Origin: Anaerolineales bacterium | Lineage (GTDB): Bacteria > Chloroflexota > Anaerolineae > Anaerolineales > Villigracilaceae | DNA: 64,000 nucleotides | Reading direction: 5' to 3' | Assembly: GCA_919902735.1 (NCBI GenBank) | Contig: CAKKRM010000164.1 | Location: forward strand, 1-64,000 | In this document: positions 28,946-38,250 of the stretch, one piece after another | How the letters are laid out: each line of letters starts with the position of its first letter | Numbering within the stretch: the stretch's first letter is position 1 | Made by a program: the position numbers and the translations under genes | Notes under the pieces: model-generated | Database searches by the model: none | What the model was told of the DNA's origin: nothing | The model's input: the letters and a program-made list of their open reading frames with translations, nothing else

Positions 28946-30319
28946 ATGAAGAATAAACCGCTTGTTATTTTGTTAATTGCTTTTCTGATCTTAAGCAGTG
29001 TTTTTGTCACAGCGGCAGCGCCAGACAAGTTGATCGGCGTCAATGTGATCTTGAACACCGACATTACGAATAGCATCCTTGTCGATCTTGGCAAGATGGG
29101 CAAAGTTCGCGATGTAGTTTACGAGATCGACGCTTTAACCATGCAAATTCGTTCATCGAATTTGAGCGCTGTTCGGGGTTTGCCCTATGTAACATCCGTT
29201 ACCCCGGATGCCTCCCGTAACGGCGCCCCGGTTGATACGGTGTTTGTGGAAGATTTTGCGGATGGCCTCAGCACGTGGGATCAGGATGCCATCAATGTGA
29301 CCGATTTTGGCTTCGATAACCGCCAGGTCAATTACGATGGCGCTGGCGTTTATGTGGCTGTTTTGGATACGGGCTTGCTGGATTCCTGGCGGCAATACTT
29401 CCCGCAGGAACGGATTGCAGAAGAATATGCGATTGCCTTTGGCGGCGGCGGCGGGGAAGTTGGGTCAGTTTCGTCCCAGCCAAACAAATGGGAGCACGAT
29501 CAAAATTCGCATGGCACGCATGTGACCAGCACGATTTTGGGCTATAACCTGGGCGGCGTACCCGTCAACGGCGCAGCTCCCATGGCGACTGTGATCCCGG
29601 TCAAGGTTTTGAATCAGAACGGTTCCGGCTGGTCTTCGGTTGTTGCGCGTGGAATCACCTATGTGGCGGACTTGAAAGCCGGCCCGCTGGCAGATTACCC
29701 TGTAGTCATCAACATGTCCCTCGGCGGCCCGGAACTGGATGCGATGGAAAAAGCCGCGATTGATTATGCCATTTCAGAAGGCGTCATCATTGTCGCTTCG
29801 GCTGGCAACTCGGGTACTGCTGGTATGGGGTATCCTGGCGCATATGCGCCGGTCATTTCTGTGGCCGCTTCCGGCTGGGTTGGCGAATGGGCTCCGGTTG
29901 GCAACCGCAGTTGGTGGTGGAATCGCAACGTGGCTGACCCAACCAACCCCGCTGATTTCTACATCACCGATTTCTCCAGCCGCGCCCTTTCCGGGCAGGA
30001 TTTGGATGTCGCTGCGCCCGGTTCATGGGTGGTAGGTCCGTATCAAGTTAACAGTGGGCAGACTTCCTTCTTCTTTCTTGGAGGCACGAGCATGGCAAGC
30101 CCGCATGTGGCGGGTATTGTGGCTCTGATGGCGCAGAAAAATCCCGGCTTAACTGCCGCAAATGCCGAGACCTATCTCGAAACATCGGCCATTGCCCTTG
30201 CGCCCGGATGCCGTACCGTGCTTGGCCCCAGCGGCGCTTCTGAAACTTTCTGTTGGGGAGCAGACGCAACCGGTGCGGGGTTAGCCACCGCAGATGCCGC
30301 TTTGTCTGCAACTCCGTAA
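28946..30319 (+). CDS. Secreted S8 family serine peptidase (subtilisin-like)
   Basis: Signal peptide; VAVLDTGLL, NSHGTHVTSTILG, GGTSMASPHVAGIVALM. Confidence 0.95.
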   Translation: MKNKPLVILLIAFLILSSVFVTAAAPDKLIGVNVILNTDITNSILVDLGKMGKVRDVVYEIDALTMQIRSSNLSAVRGLPYVTSVTPDASRNGAPVDTVFVEDFADGLSTWDQDAINVTDFGFDNRQVNYDGAGVYVAVLDTGLLDSWRQYFPQERIAEEYAIAFGGGGGEVGSVSSQPNKWEHDQNSHGTHVTSTILGYNLGGVPVNGAAPMATVIPVKVLNQNGSGWSSVVARGITYVADLKAGPLADYPVVINMSLGGPELDAMEKAAIDYAISEGVIIVASAGNSGTAGMGYPGAYAPVISVAASGWVGEWAPVGNRSWWWNRNVADPTNPADFYITDFSSRALSGQDLDVAAPGSWVVGPYQVNSGQTSFFFLGGTSMASPHVAGIVALMAQKNPGLTAANAETYLETSAIALAPGCRTVLGPSGASETFCWGADATGAGLATADAALSATP

Positions 30320-30350
30320 TGCTGATTTTGCTTCATAGATGATTTACGTT

Positions 30351-30385
30351 TTCCGCCGCAGGAATTTCCTGCGGCGGAATTTTTA
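30351..30385 (+). terminator. Intrinsic terminator
   Basis: TTCCGCCGCAGGAA-TTTCCTGCGGCGGAATTTTT. Confidence 0.85.
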
Positions 30386-30528
30386 TGCAGGTTTGTTCAT
30401 TTTTCTAAAATCCAGGCTCTCTCTTGCGCTTTTTCCTTTCGATGCCTGTCTTTCTCCTGTTTGATCTACCATCTGAATTTCAAAAACTCCATCTTGCATT
30501 AATGACATAAATTTGTAATAATAGAAAG

Positions 30529-30616
30529 TGCGTTCAAAAAGGCTAACTCATCGTGAGGTGGGGGCGCAAAGTTATGGGTCTGTACGACTGTACAGACCGC
30601 CAGACTACTGAAGGCA
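30529..30616 (+). promoter_or_regulatory. Cyclic di-GMP-I (GEMM)-like riboswitch aptamer
   Basis: GGCTAACTCATCGTGAGGTGGGGGCGCAAAGTTATGGGTCTGTAC-GACT-GTACAGACCGCCAG; signature GGCGCAAAG..GGGTC..GACCGCC; P1 TGCGTTCA/TGAAGGCA. Confidence 0.78.
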
Positions 30617-30643
30617 ATTATCTTCCTTCGGTAGTTTTATTTG
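30604..30643 (+). terminator. Riboswitch-linked intrinsic terminator
   Basis: ACTACTGAAGG-CAATTATCTT-CCTTCGGTAGTTTTATTT; the 5' arm overlaps the P1 3' strand. Confidence 0.8.
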
Positions 30644-30738
30644 TTTAAAAGGAGGTGATGTGTATCGAATGAGCTGAATTCTTCTACCAGGACTACTGAA
30701 CATAAAAAAAACCAAAACTGTAGTGAGGAGAATTTTCT

Positions 30739-33279
30739 ATGAAAGCACGTTGGATTAATGCAATCTTGATCGTTATGATGCTTGCTGTGGGAATCGTACC
30801 TTCGGTTTCTGCTGATTCAGGCGGCCCGCTTACTCCTGTTTCTCCGCTGGTTTCCGCTGAAACCGGGGAAATGACGGATGAAACGCCAAACCTTTGGTTT
30901 GTAGAGTTGTCTGGCATGCCAGTATCAGAGGGAAATACCTCATCATCGGTGGAATTGGAACATAAAAAATTCCGTGATGAGGCGAAAAAAGAAAAGATCG
31001 AATATAAAGAAGAACATAGCTATGGCAGTTTGTGGAACGGTTTTTCCGTTTCCGCTACAACTGCTGAACTTGGAAAACTGAGCCGCCTGCCTGGAGTTGT
31101 AGCGATTTATCCGGTTATGGTCGTCTCTGTGCCTGAGACCTATACTTCCTCCCTTGACCCTGAACTGTTTACTGCTTTAGCCATGACCGGCGCGGATGTT
31201 GCCCAGTCTGAGTTGGGTTATACAGGCAAAGGCATCAAAGTGGCGGTGATGGATACTGGTATTGATTACGATCATCCTGATCTCGGCGGTTGTTTTGGTC
31301 CGGGCTGCCGTGTTGTCATGGGTTGGGACTTTGTCGGTGATGACTATAATGCCGATGATACTTCTCCCAGCTATAACCCGGTTCCCTCCCCCGATCCTTT
31401 CCCGGATGACTGCAACGGCCATGGTACTCATGTGGCTGGCATCATCGGAGCAAGCGGCGCTGTGACAGGCGTTGCCCCTGAAGTAACCTTTGGCGCGTAC
31501 CGTGTCTTTGGTTGTGAAGGCTCCACTACTGATGATGTTATGCTGGCTGCCATGGAGCGCGCCTACGCGGATAAAATGCAGGTGCTCAATATGAGTATTG
31601 GCTCTGCTTTTGAATGGCCCCAGTCTCCAACCGCTGTAGCCGCTTCCCGCCTGGTGAAGAAGGGCATGGTTGTGGTGGCTTCCATCGGTAATAGCGGCGC
31701 AAATGGCTTATATTCTGCTGGCGCCCCCGGCCTTGGCGAAAATGTGATTGGTGTGGCTTCTTTCGATAACACCCACAACGTGGCTTCTGTCTTTGAGGCA
31801 AACGGCAGGGACATTGGTTATTTCTCCATGTCTTTCTCGGGACCCGTACCCACTTCCGGCTCGCAAGAAGTTGTATATGTTGGACGTGCCTGCACTGCTG
31901 ATCTGCCGCTTTTGGCTAACCCAGCGGGCAAAGTAGCCTTGATTGTGCGCGGCGCATGTACCTTCGGCCAAAAAGCCGCCAACGCGATCAATGCCGGCGC
32001 CAGCGCTGTTATCATTTACAACAGTTCCCCTGGCCTCTTCAGCGGCACTCTGGGCGCGCCGATCGGCGACGGCAGTGTTCCAGTTGTCAGCATTTCAGGG
32101 ACAGATGGATTATTCTTGCGCGCGCAAGCAGCCCCGGCCTTCATGACTTGGACTGACAGGCTCGGTTCCTTCCCCAACCCCACTGGCGGTTTGATCTCTT
32201 CCTTCAGTTCCTATGGGCTTTCCCCTGATCTGGCCCTCAAGCCTGACATTGGCGCTCCCGGTGGCAACATTTATTCAACCTATCCGCTTGAAGAAGGCGG
32301 TTATGCCACTTTGAGCGGCACCTCCATGTCTTCTCCGCATGTGGCTGGCGCTGTGGCGCTATTGCTGCAATCTGCGCCGAAAACCAAGGCGAAAGATGTG
32401 CGTTCCATTTTGCAAAGTACCGCCCAGCCTGCCGATTGGTGGGGCTTCCCCGGAGCCGGTTATCTGGATAGCGTCAATCGCCAGGGCGCCGGTATGCTTA
32501 AAATAGATAGCGCCATTCTGGCATCGGCCACAATCAAGCCTGGGAAACTGTCCCTGGGTGAAAGCCAGAACGGCCCGGTTACTGTGGAGCTGGAAATCGA
32601 GAATAACAGCGAAACAGCCGTTACATACGATTTGTCCTATGAAAACGGCCTTACCACCAGCGGAGTGATCACACCGGACTTCTGGGATTCCTATGCAACT
32701 GTCGCTTTCAGCGAAGCAAGTGTGACGCTCAACAGCGATGAGGAAGCGGAAATTTACGCAACGATCACCGCGCCTGCTGAGCCTCTTCAAGGTCAATATG
32801 GCGGATGGATCGTTTTCACCCCGCGTGATGGCGGACTCGCGTACCGCGTGCCGTTTGCCGGCTTTGTCGGCGATTACCAATCCATTGAGGTGTTGGCGAA
32901 TCCCTTTGGCCTCCCCTGGCTGACAGATCAAAACCTGAACGATGCGACAACCTTTACACTCGCCGATGGAGACCTGCCGTACTTCATCGTACATCTCGAT
33001 CATCAGTCACGTTTGTTCAAGATGGAAGCTTTCAAGGCCTCCAATGGTAAATCCATAGGCTCGATCGTGACGCTGGACTACATGATCCGCAACAGCACAA
33101 CCACCGGCTTCTTCGCATTTCCATGGGATGGCACAACCACCAAAGGCAAGAAAGAATTTACTGCGCCTGACGGCCAGTATTACGTAGTGATTTCCGTGCT
33201 TAAGGCGTTGGGCAAATCCGACAACCCCGCAGATTGGGAAACCTGGACCTCCCCAGTCTTTACCCTGGACCGCCCGTAA
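30739..33279 (+). CDS. Secreted S8 family serine peptidase with PA domain
   Basis: VAVMDTGIDYDHPDLGG, GHGTHVAGIIGASG, GTSMSSPHVAGAVALLL; PA-like insertion VGRACTADLPLLANPAGKVALIVRGACTFGQKAANAINAGA. Confidence 0.95.
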   Translation: MKARWINAILIVMMLAVGIVPSVSADSGGPLTPVSPLVSAETGEMTDETPNLWFVELSGMPVSEGNTSSSVELEHKKFRDEAKKEKIEYKEEHSYGSLWNGFSVSATTAELGKLSRLPGVVAIYPVMVVSVPETYTSSLDPELFTALAMTGADVAQSELGYTGKGIKVAVMDTGIDYDHPDLGGCFGPGCRVVMGWDFVGDDYNADDTSPSYNPVPSPDPFPDDCNGHGTHVAGIIGASGAVTGVAPEVTFGAYRVFGCEGSTTDDVMLAAMERAYADKMQVLNMSIGSAFEWPQSPTAVAASRLVKKGMVVVASIGNSGANGLYSAGAPGLGENVIGVASFDNTHNVASVFEANGRDIGYFSMSFSGPVPTSGSQEVVYVGRACTADLPLLANPAGKVALIVRGACTFGQKAANAINAGASAVIIYNSSPGLFSGTLGAPIGDGSVPVVSISGTDGLFLRAQAAPAFMTWTDRLGSFPNPTGGLISSFSSYGLSPDLALKPDIGAPGGNIYSTYPLEEGGYATLSGTSMSSPHVAGAVALLLQSAPKTKAKDVRSILQSTAQPADWWGFPGAGYLDSVNRQGAGMLKIDSAILASATIKPGKLSLGESQNGPVTVELEIENNSETAVTYDLSYENGLTTSGVITPDFWDSYATVAFSEASVTLNSDEEAEIYATITAPAEPLQGQYGGWIVFTPRDGGLAYRVPFAGFVGDYQSIEVLANPFGLPWLTDQNLNDATTFTLADGDLPYFIVHLDHQSRLFKMEAFKASNGKSIGSIVTLDYMIRNSTTTGFFAFPWDGTTTKGKKEFTAPDGQYYVVISVLKALGKSDNPADWETWTSPVFTLDRP

Positions 33280-33300
33280 GCGGTTGTAGTTGATGAAATT

Positions 33301-33340
33301 CAGGCTGGCAGGTTTTTCCTGCCAGCCTGAACCTTTTTAA
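33301..33340 (+). terminator. Intrinsic terminator
   Basis: CAGGCTGGCAGG-TTTTT-CCTGCCAGCCTGAACCTTTTT. Confidence 0.8.
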
Positions 33341-33373
33341 ACGCCATGATCGACGGGTGTGATATTGGTTTTT

Positions 33374-33868
33374 TTAAGGAGTGGGGGATATAAAATACTC
33401 ACCCCCGGAACGTAAAGCGCATAATATAACGGTTTCTTTATCGTCTGTGTGGTAGGGATATGGCTTTCCATTTGCTTCAAGTATCAGCTTGTAGCCGGGG
33501 GTAATTACCTGAGTATACATCCCCCCTAATTGCGGACACCCCAGGCTGCCATCCGGCCAGGTTACGGCCTCCATCGAGGAGATGCGAATCTGATCTGCAT
33601 TGATCTGGAGCTTTTTTGCCAGATTGTTCATTGCAATTTGAATCACTTGTTGGGCGTTCGGGTCGGGAGTTGTAGTTAAATCAGGCATGTTTACACCGTT
33701 ATTATCACTTTCAAAGCCAGAGTCAGGGGGCGGGGTTTGGGGGATTATTTCTCTCGGCGCAGCAGGTTGTGTGGATGCGGCCAGCGTTGCAATGGAAACG
33801 GAATTTCCCCGGCATCCGGCTGTTAGGAGGAGTCCGACTGCTGCGAGCGTGCGCAAAAAATAATTCAT
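33374..33868 (-). CDS. Putative lipoprotein
   Basis: MNYFLRTLAAVGLLLTAGCRG lipobox. Confidence 0.7.
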   Translation of the reverse strand: MNYFLRTLAAVGLLLTAGCRGNSVSIATLAASTQPAAPREIIPQTPPPDSGFESDNNGVNMPDLTTTPDPNAQQVIQIAMNNLAKKLQINADQIRISSMEAVTWPDGSLGCPQLGGMYTQVITPGYKLILEANGKPYPYHTDDKETVILCALRSGGEYFISPTP

Positions 33869-34092
33869 GGGTTTATACTCCTTTTTGATTGTAATCCATA
33901 GACGTAAGCAGGGATGAAAAAGTTTGCGGCTCGGCAGTTCATTAATCGGCTGCAAAAAAGCGGCAGGAAACAGAAACAGGAAACAGGTTACGCATGAAGC
34001 GCGGCCTGTTTTTTGTCAATGGGAAAAATCAGGCAGTTTAGAATGCCTGCGATGGGTATAATTCAGCCATTCTTATTTTTGGAGAAAAACCT

Positions 34093-35109
34093 GTGCGTGT
34101 TAAATCCATCATCCTCGTGGCGTTGACCCTCGCCATATTAAGCGCCTGTGGCGGAACCCCCACAGAAATACCGGCTCCCACTGTTGTGCCAACACATACG
34201 CCTTTGCCTGCGGCAACGATGATCCCCACGCCGTCCACACCGCTGGCGATCCTCGTTTTGCCTGCAGACATGGACAAGGATTCATCCGACCTGTATCAAA
34301 AGACCGTCTACGATCTCGCGCAACAATCTGGGTTCCGCTTTCAGGTACGTAATTCACTTACCTCCACAGACCTGACTGACCCAACTTTGAAAGTGGTAAT
34401 TGCCCTGCCCCCAGACCCGGGCGTTACAGCGTATGTTTCCGCCGCGCCGGGCGTGCAATTCCTGGCTGTCAATATCCCCAACCTCACAGCGGGCGGAAAT
34501 TTGAGCGTCCTCGCGCCCGATACCCAGGTGGACCTGCCAGCCTTTCTCGCCGGCTACACCGCCGCCATGCTGACCGAGGAATATCACATTGGCATGTTGT
34601 ACCCGCAGGGCAATGGAGATGCCCAGCGCGCCGCCGCCGCCTTTAACAATGGCATGAGATATTACTGCGGCTTGTGCAATAGAATATTTTTTACAACCAC
34701 CGACTACCCAACTTTTCTCGATATTCCCGCAGACGAAGACCCATCCAAGTATGGCGGCTATGCCAACCTCCTCATCAACGACCGCGACGTAGACGCCATG
34801 TACATTTACCCATCCCTCGCAAGCGACGACCTGCTTTCCTACATTGGTACACAAGGCGTCTTGCTGTTTGGAACATCCACACCAGAGCCGCGCCCCGGCG
34901 GCTGGGTGATGACGATCAGCCCCGATACGATCAAAGCGATACAGACAGCCTGGCCCAGCTTAAGCGCAGGGCAGGGCGGAATCAACGTTCAATCCCCGCT
35001 CGGGCTTGCAGATGTAGACCCAGGCCTGCTCCCCGCTGGAAAACTGGCCCTCGTCCAAGAAACGCTGGATAAGTTGGTGGCTGGCAAGATACTCACACAG
35101 AATCCATAA
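34093..35109 (+). CDS. BMP/PBP1-like periplasmic-binding lipoprotein
   Basis: ALTLAILSACGG lipobox; AILVLPADMDKDSSDLYQKTVYDLAQQSGF..LAVNIPNL..GMLYPQGNGDAQRAAAAFNNGMRYY; GTG start. Confidence 0.7.
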   Translation: MRVKSIILVALTLAILSACGGTPTEIPAPTVVPTHTPLPAATMIPTPSTPLAILVLPADMDKDSSDLYQKTVYDLAQQSGFRFQVRNSLTSTDLTDPTLKVVIALPPDPGVTAYVSAAPGVQFLAVNIPNLTAGGNLSVLAPDTQVDLPAFLAGYTAAMLTEEYHIGMLYPQGNGDAQRAAAAFNNGMRYYCGLCNRIFFTTTDYPTFLDIPADEDPSKYGGYANLLINDRDVDAMYIYPSLASDDLLSYIGTQGVLLFGTSTPEPRPGGWVMTISPDTIKAIQTAWPSLSAGQGGINVQSPLGLADVDPGLLPAGKLALVQETLDKLVAGKILTQNP

Positions 35110-35144
35110 ATAAAAAGACGGGCTTCAAGCCCGTCTTTTTATTT
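35108..35144. terminator. Bidirectional intrinsic terminator
   Basis: AAATAAAAAGACGGGCTT-CA-AGCCCGTCTTTTTATTT between convergent genes. Confidence 0.9.
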
Positions 35145-35580
35145 AAACATACACCTGCGAAGACTGCTCCCTCGGAACGATCCACTCCTGCCGTACCAGC
35201 CATGCCATAGACTTGACCAGCAACGCCAGCGGACTGATGGGAGTGGAGAGAAACTCATCCACGCCGGCATAAAGGTACTCGAAGATTTCCGCTTCATCCC
35301 GTTTTGGGGCCAGCAATAAAAGAGTCCCGTTGGTCGTGGAACGAAGCTCACGGCAAAGAACAATTCGCTCGGACGGAATCAGGTCAAGGTCAAGAATGAT
35401 GAGCGCGGGGGAAAGCAGGCGCGCCGTTTGCAAGGCCTCCTCCGCGCCAATCTCACAGACGACGTGATAATTCTTCTGTTCAAAAAGAGCCTCCCACACA
35501 ATAACCATTTCAGCATCCTGAGAAACGATCAGGACGGTTTGCATTTCATCGACGCTAGTATTGGATTTCCAGGCAACCAT
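35143..35580 (-). CDS. Response-regulator receiver-like protein (single domain)
   Basis: QTVLIVSQDAEMVIVWEALFEQKNYHVV..PALIILDLDLIPSERIVLCREL. Confidence 0.8.
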   Translation of the reverse strand: MVAWKSNTSVDEMQTVLIVSQDAEMVIVWEALFEQKNYHVVCEIGAEEALQTARLLSPALIILDLDLIPSERIVLCRELRSTTNGTLLLLAPKRDEAEIFEYLYAGVDEFLSTPISPLALLVKSMAWLVRQEWIVPREQSSQVYV

Positions 35581-35747
35581 CTTGTTCTTCCTTTCCTTGT
35601 ATTTAACTATTGAGTGGCTGGAAATGCAAAGAATGAGAGTGACCCTCTGGTACTATTTTAGAAATTTCCTTGACGTAGTTTCGAGTTGCATGATAGACTC
35701 CCCCCTGCTTGAACAAAGCAAATATCAAGAAAGGAGGCGCACGCCCA

Positions 35748-35834
35748 ATGATGATGAACAAGTTTTTCAGCACACTTTCTCTCACCGGCAAAGCTGGTGG
35801 TGTTAATTCTCGCAGTGCGCCTGCCCCCCGTTAG
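35748..35834 (+). CDS. Small ORF, 28 aa, unknown
   Basis: MMMNKFFSTLSLTGKAGGVNSRSAPAPR*; preceded by AAGAAAGGAGG, promoter-like TTGACG-N18-TAGACT, followed by hairpin. Confidence 0.45.
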   Translation: MMMNKFFSTLSLTGKAGGVNSRSAPAPR

Positions 35835-35854
35835 ACTGCACTAATTATCGTCTT

Positions 35855-35890
35855 ACGGCCACGGTGTCACTGCGACCCGTGGCCGTTTAT
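35855..35890 (+). terminator. Hairpin/terminator after small ORF
   Basis: ACGGCCACGG-TGTCACTGCGAC-CCGTGGCCGTTTATATTT. Confidence 0.65.
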
Positions 35891-35903
35891 ATTTAATCGC
35901 AAG

Positions 35904-35938
35904 GCGGCTATGGGTTAATAACCTGTAGCCGCTTTTTT
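35904..35938 (+). terminator. Intrinsic terminator
   Basis: GCGGCTATGGGTTAATAACCTGTAGCCGCTTTTTT. Confidence 0.75.
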
Positions 35939-35954
35939 AAAGAAAGAGGAAACC

Positions 35955-36989
35955 ATGAACACAACGTTTGAAAAATCAAAAACCGAATTGCCAAAAGGAT
36001 TTACAGTCCGTGGCGCAAACCTGAACGACGTTGAGCCTGCGTTGAAATTATTCAACACATGGTCGCAAGCCGTTATTCAACAGGATGAAATCACCGATGC
36101 GGGAGCCCTTCGCAATGAATGGGTCTCCCCAGGCTTTGACCCCGCACAGGATATTTGCATGGTCTTTTCGCCTGAGGGAATGCTGGTTGGCTATATCGAA
36201 GCGTGGACAACCACCAAGCCGCCCGTCCATCCGTGGATGTGGGGACGAGTCCACCCTGAGTTTGGCGGGCTGGGAATTGGCACATGGCTGTTGCAATGGG
36301 CCGAGGAACGCGCCAGCAGGGTGTTGGCCGATTTACCAGCCGATCTTCGCTTTGCTCCCCGCACAGGTATTCACCGCTCTGCCGTAGAATCTAAAAAGCT
36401 GTTTGAGGATATGGGCTTCGGGCAAATCCGCAGTTCGTACGAAATGCGCATCAATCTGGAAGAAGCGCCTCCCGCCCCGCTCTGGGCTGATGGCATCACC
36501 CTCAAAATTGCCGACCCTGAAACAGATTCACAAGCCATATATAAGGCCGACAAGGAATCGTTTCGTGACCATTTTGGGTACATTGAAGAACCCTTTGAGG
36601 AAGGCTTTGCGCGCTTCAAGCATTTCCTGTTTGGGGAAGGCTCCGACCCAAACCTGTGGTTCCTTGCCATGGATGGCAACGAGATTGCAGGTATCTCCCT
36701 CTGCCGCCCCAAATCCTACGATGACCCTGACCTGGGCTGGATAAATATTCTGGGAGTCCGCCGTCCCTGGCGCAAGCGTGGGGTTGGGTTGGCGCTCCTT
36801 CAGCACAGCTTTGGCGAATTTTACAGGCGCGGCAAGCGCAAGGTCGGCCTGGGTGTGGATGCGGAAAACCTGACTGGCGCATTGCGGCTGTACGAGAAGG
36901 CCGGCATGCACGTCCATCTGGCTTTTGACTTGTTTGAAAAGACGATTCGCTCAGGACGTGAAATCAGTGTAGAATCTCTTTCAGAATAA
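35955..36989 (+). CDS. GNAT family N-acetyltransferase, two GNAT domains (MshD-like layout)
   Basis: RVHPEFGGLGIGTWLLQWAEERA and GVRRPWRKRGVGLALLQHSFGEFYRRGKRKVGLGVDAENLTGALRLYEKAGM. Confidence 0.9.
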   Translation: MNTTFEKSKTELPKGFTVRGANLNDVEPALKLFNTWSQAVIQQDEITDAGALRNEWVSPGFDPAQDICMVFSPEGMLVGYIEAWTTTKPPVHPWMWGRVHPEFGGLGIGTWLLQWAEERASRVLADLPADLRFAPRTGIHRSAVESKKLFEDMGFGQIRSSYEMRINLEEAPPAPLWADGITLKIADPETDSQAIYKADKESFRDHFGYIEEPFEEGFARFKHFLFGEGSDPNLWFLAMDGNEIAGISLCRPKSYDDPDLGWINILGVRRPWRKRGVGLALLQHSFGEFYRRGKRKVGLGVDAENLTGALRLYEKAGMHVHLAFDLFEKTIRSGREISVESLSE

Positions 36990-37019
36990 ACCAAAGGATT
37001 TCGTACCAAGGAGAGATTT

Positions 37020-37448
37020 ATGAACCTGCGCTGTATCTATTGCCAGACCCCGTTCACCCTCAGCCGCACTGAAATGCTCGGTGCGATTATCAGCATGAAC
37101 GAAAGACACCAGAATCACTACGATGCGCATTGCCCGCGCTGTCGGCGCGCCAACTCTATCTCCCGCCAGAGAATGGAATTGTTCTACCCGAACTGGCAGG
37201 AGGCCGCCAAACAGCAGGCTTCTGCGCCTGCCGCCCCGCCGCCCACATCCGCCACTGCCATGCTAAAGACGGAGCCGCTTTCAAAAGCAAAGAGGGCAGA
37301 GGCGGGCAAGGTTGCAGCAAAGCCAACAGCCAAAAATCCGACTGTAAAGAAAACGGTTGCCGCTGTGGCAAAGAAACCAGCCGCGAAGAAGACCTCTTCC
37401 GAAAAACCAGCGGTAAAGAAGGCCCCCGCCAAAGGGAAGAATAAGTAA
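37020..37448 (+). CDS. Zinc-ribbon protein with Lys/Ala-rich tail
   Basis: MNLRCIYCQTPF..HCPRCRRAN; tail AAKPTAKNPTVKKTVAAVAKKPAAKKTSSEKPAVKKAPAKGKNK. Confidence 0.75.
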   Translation: MNLRCIYCQTPFTLSRTEMLGAIISMNERHQNHYDAHCPRCRRANSISRQRMELFYPNWQEAAKQQASAPAAPPPTSATAMLKTEPLSKAKRAEAGKVAAKPTAKNPTVKKTVAAVAKKPAAKKTSSEKPAVKKAPAKGKNK

Positions 37449-37529
37449 CGGGTACGCAGGTTGTTTTGAATTTATGCAAAGCCGAGAAGACCAACATCTT
37501 TAAGGCTTTGTACTTTTAAAGGACAGGCA

Positions 37530-38135
37530 ATGAGTATTCGCGCAGTTTTTTTTGATTTCGGCGGCGTCATCCAGCGCACGGAATACCAGGCTCCGCGCCA
37601 GCATTTGGCGGAACGGTTTGGCATGGACTATGACGATATTGACAAACTGGTCTTTGCAAGCGAATCTGCGCGGCGCGCCTCGATGGGGGGGATCACCGAA
37701 GATGCGCATTGGTCGAATGTGTTGACGCGGCTCAAGCATCCTGCCTCTGAAATGCAAATCGTCAAAGATGAATTTTTCGGCGGCGATGTGGTCGACCACA
37801 GCCTGGTTAACTTCATCCGTTCGCTGCGCGGAAAATTTCACACGGGGCTTATCTCCAATGCGTGGAGCGGAATGCGCGCCCACCTTGAAAAAGAAAGGCT
37901 CATCGAACTTTTCGACACCATCGTCATTTCGGCGGAGGTAGGTGTGATGAAGCCCGAAGCGGGGATATACTCCATTGCGTTGGAGCAGGCCAACGTTAAG
38001 GCGGAGGCGGCGGTGTTCGTGGATGATGTCCAGGCCAACATCGATGCCTGTCAACAGATCGGCATGAAGGGCATTTTGTTTCACAATCCGCAAAAAGCAG
38101 CGGATGAATTGAAGCAACGATTGAAGATCAAATGA
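37530..38135 (+). CDS. HAD-family hydrolase
   Basis: IRAVFFDFGGVIQ..GLISNAWSGMR..SAEVGVMKPEAGIYSIAL..VFVDDVQANIDA. Confidence 0.93.
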   Translation: MSIRAVFFDFGGVIQRTEYQAPRQHLAERFGMDYDDIDKLVFASESARRASMGGITEDAHWSNVLTRLKHPASEMQIVKDEFFGGDVVDHSLVNFIRSLRGKFHTGLISNAWSGMRAHLEKERLIELFDTIVISAEVGVMKPEAGIYSIALEQANVKAEAAVFVDDVQANIDACQQIGMKGILFHNPQKAADELKQRLKIK

Positions 38136-38250
38136 AATCATGTGGTTTGTCTCATTCCCATACAAGAGTGCAAAGAGTCTTAATTGACGCAATGTCACCT
38201 TTGCATGTATAATTTTCCAACCTATCCCTTTTAGGGTAAATAGAGGACAC

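Noticed and set aside
33960-34020. CAGGAAACAG repeats as a regulatory element of the lipoprotein gene
   Set aside because: Short, imperfect, and compatible with an ordinary terminator-like stem; no clear function.
35748-35834. RiPP precursor peptide
   Set aside because: No modification enzyme or exporter nearby; adjacent GNAT gene alone is insufficient.
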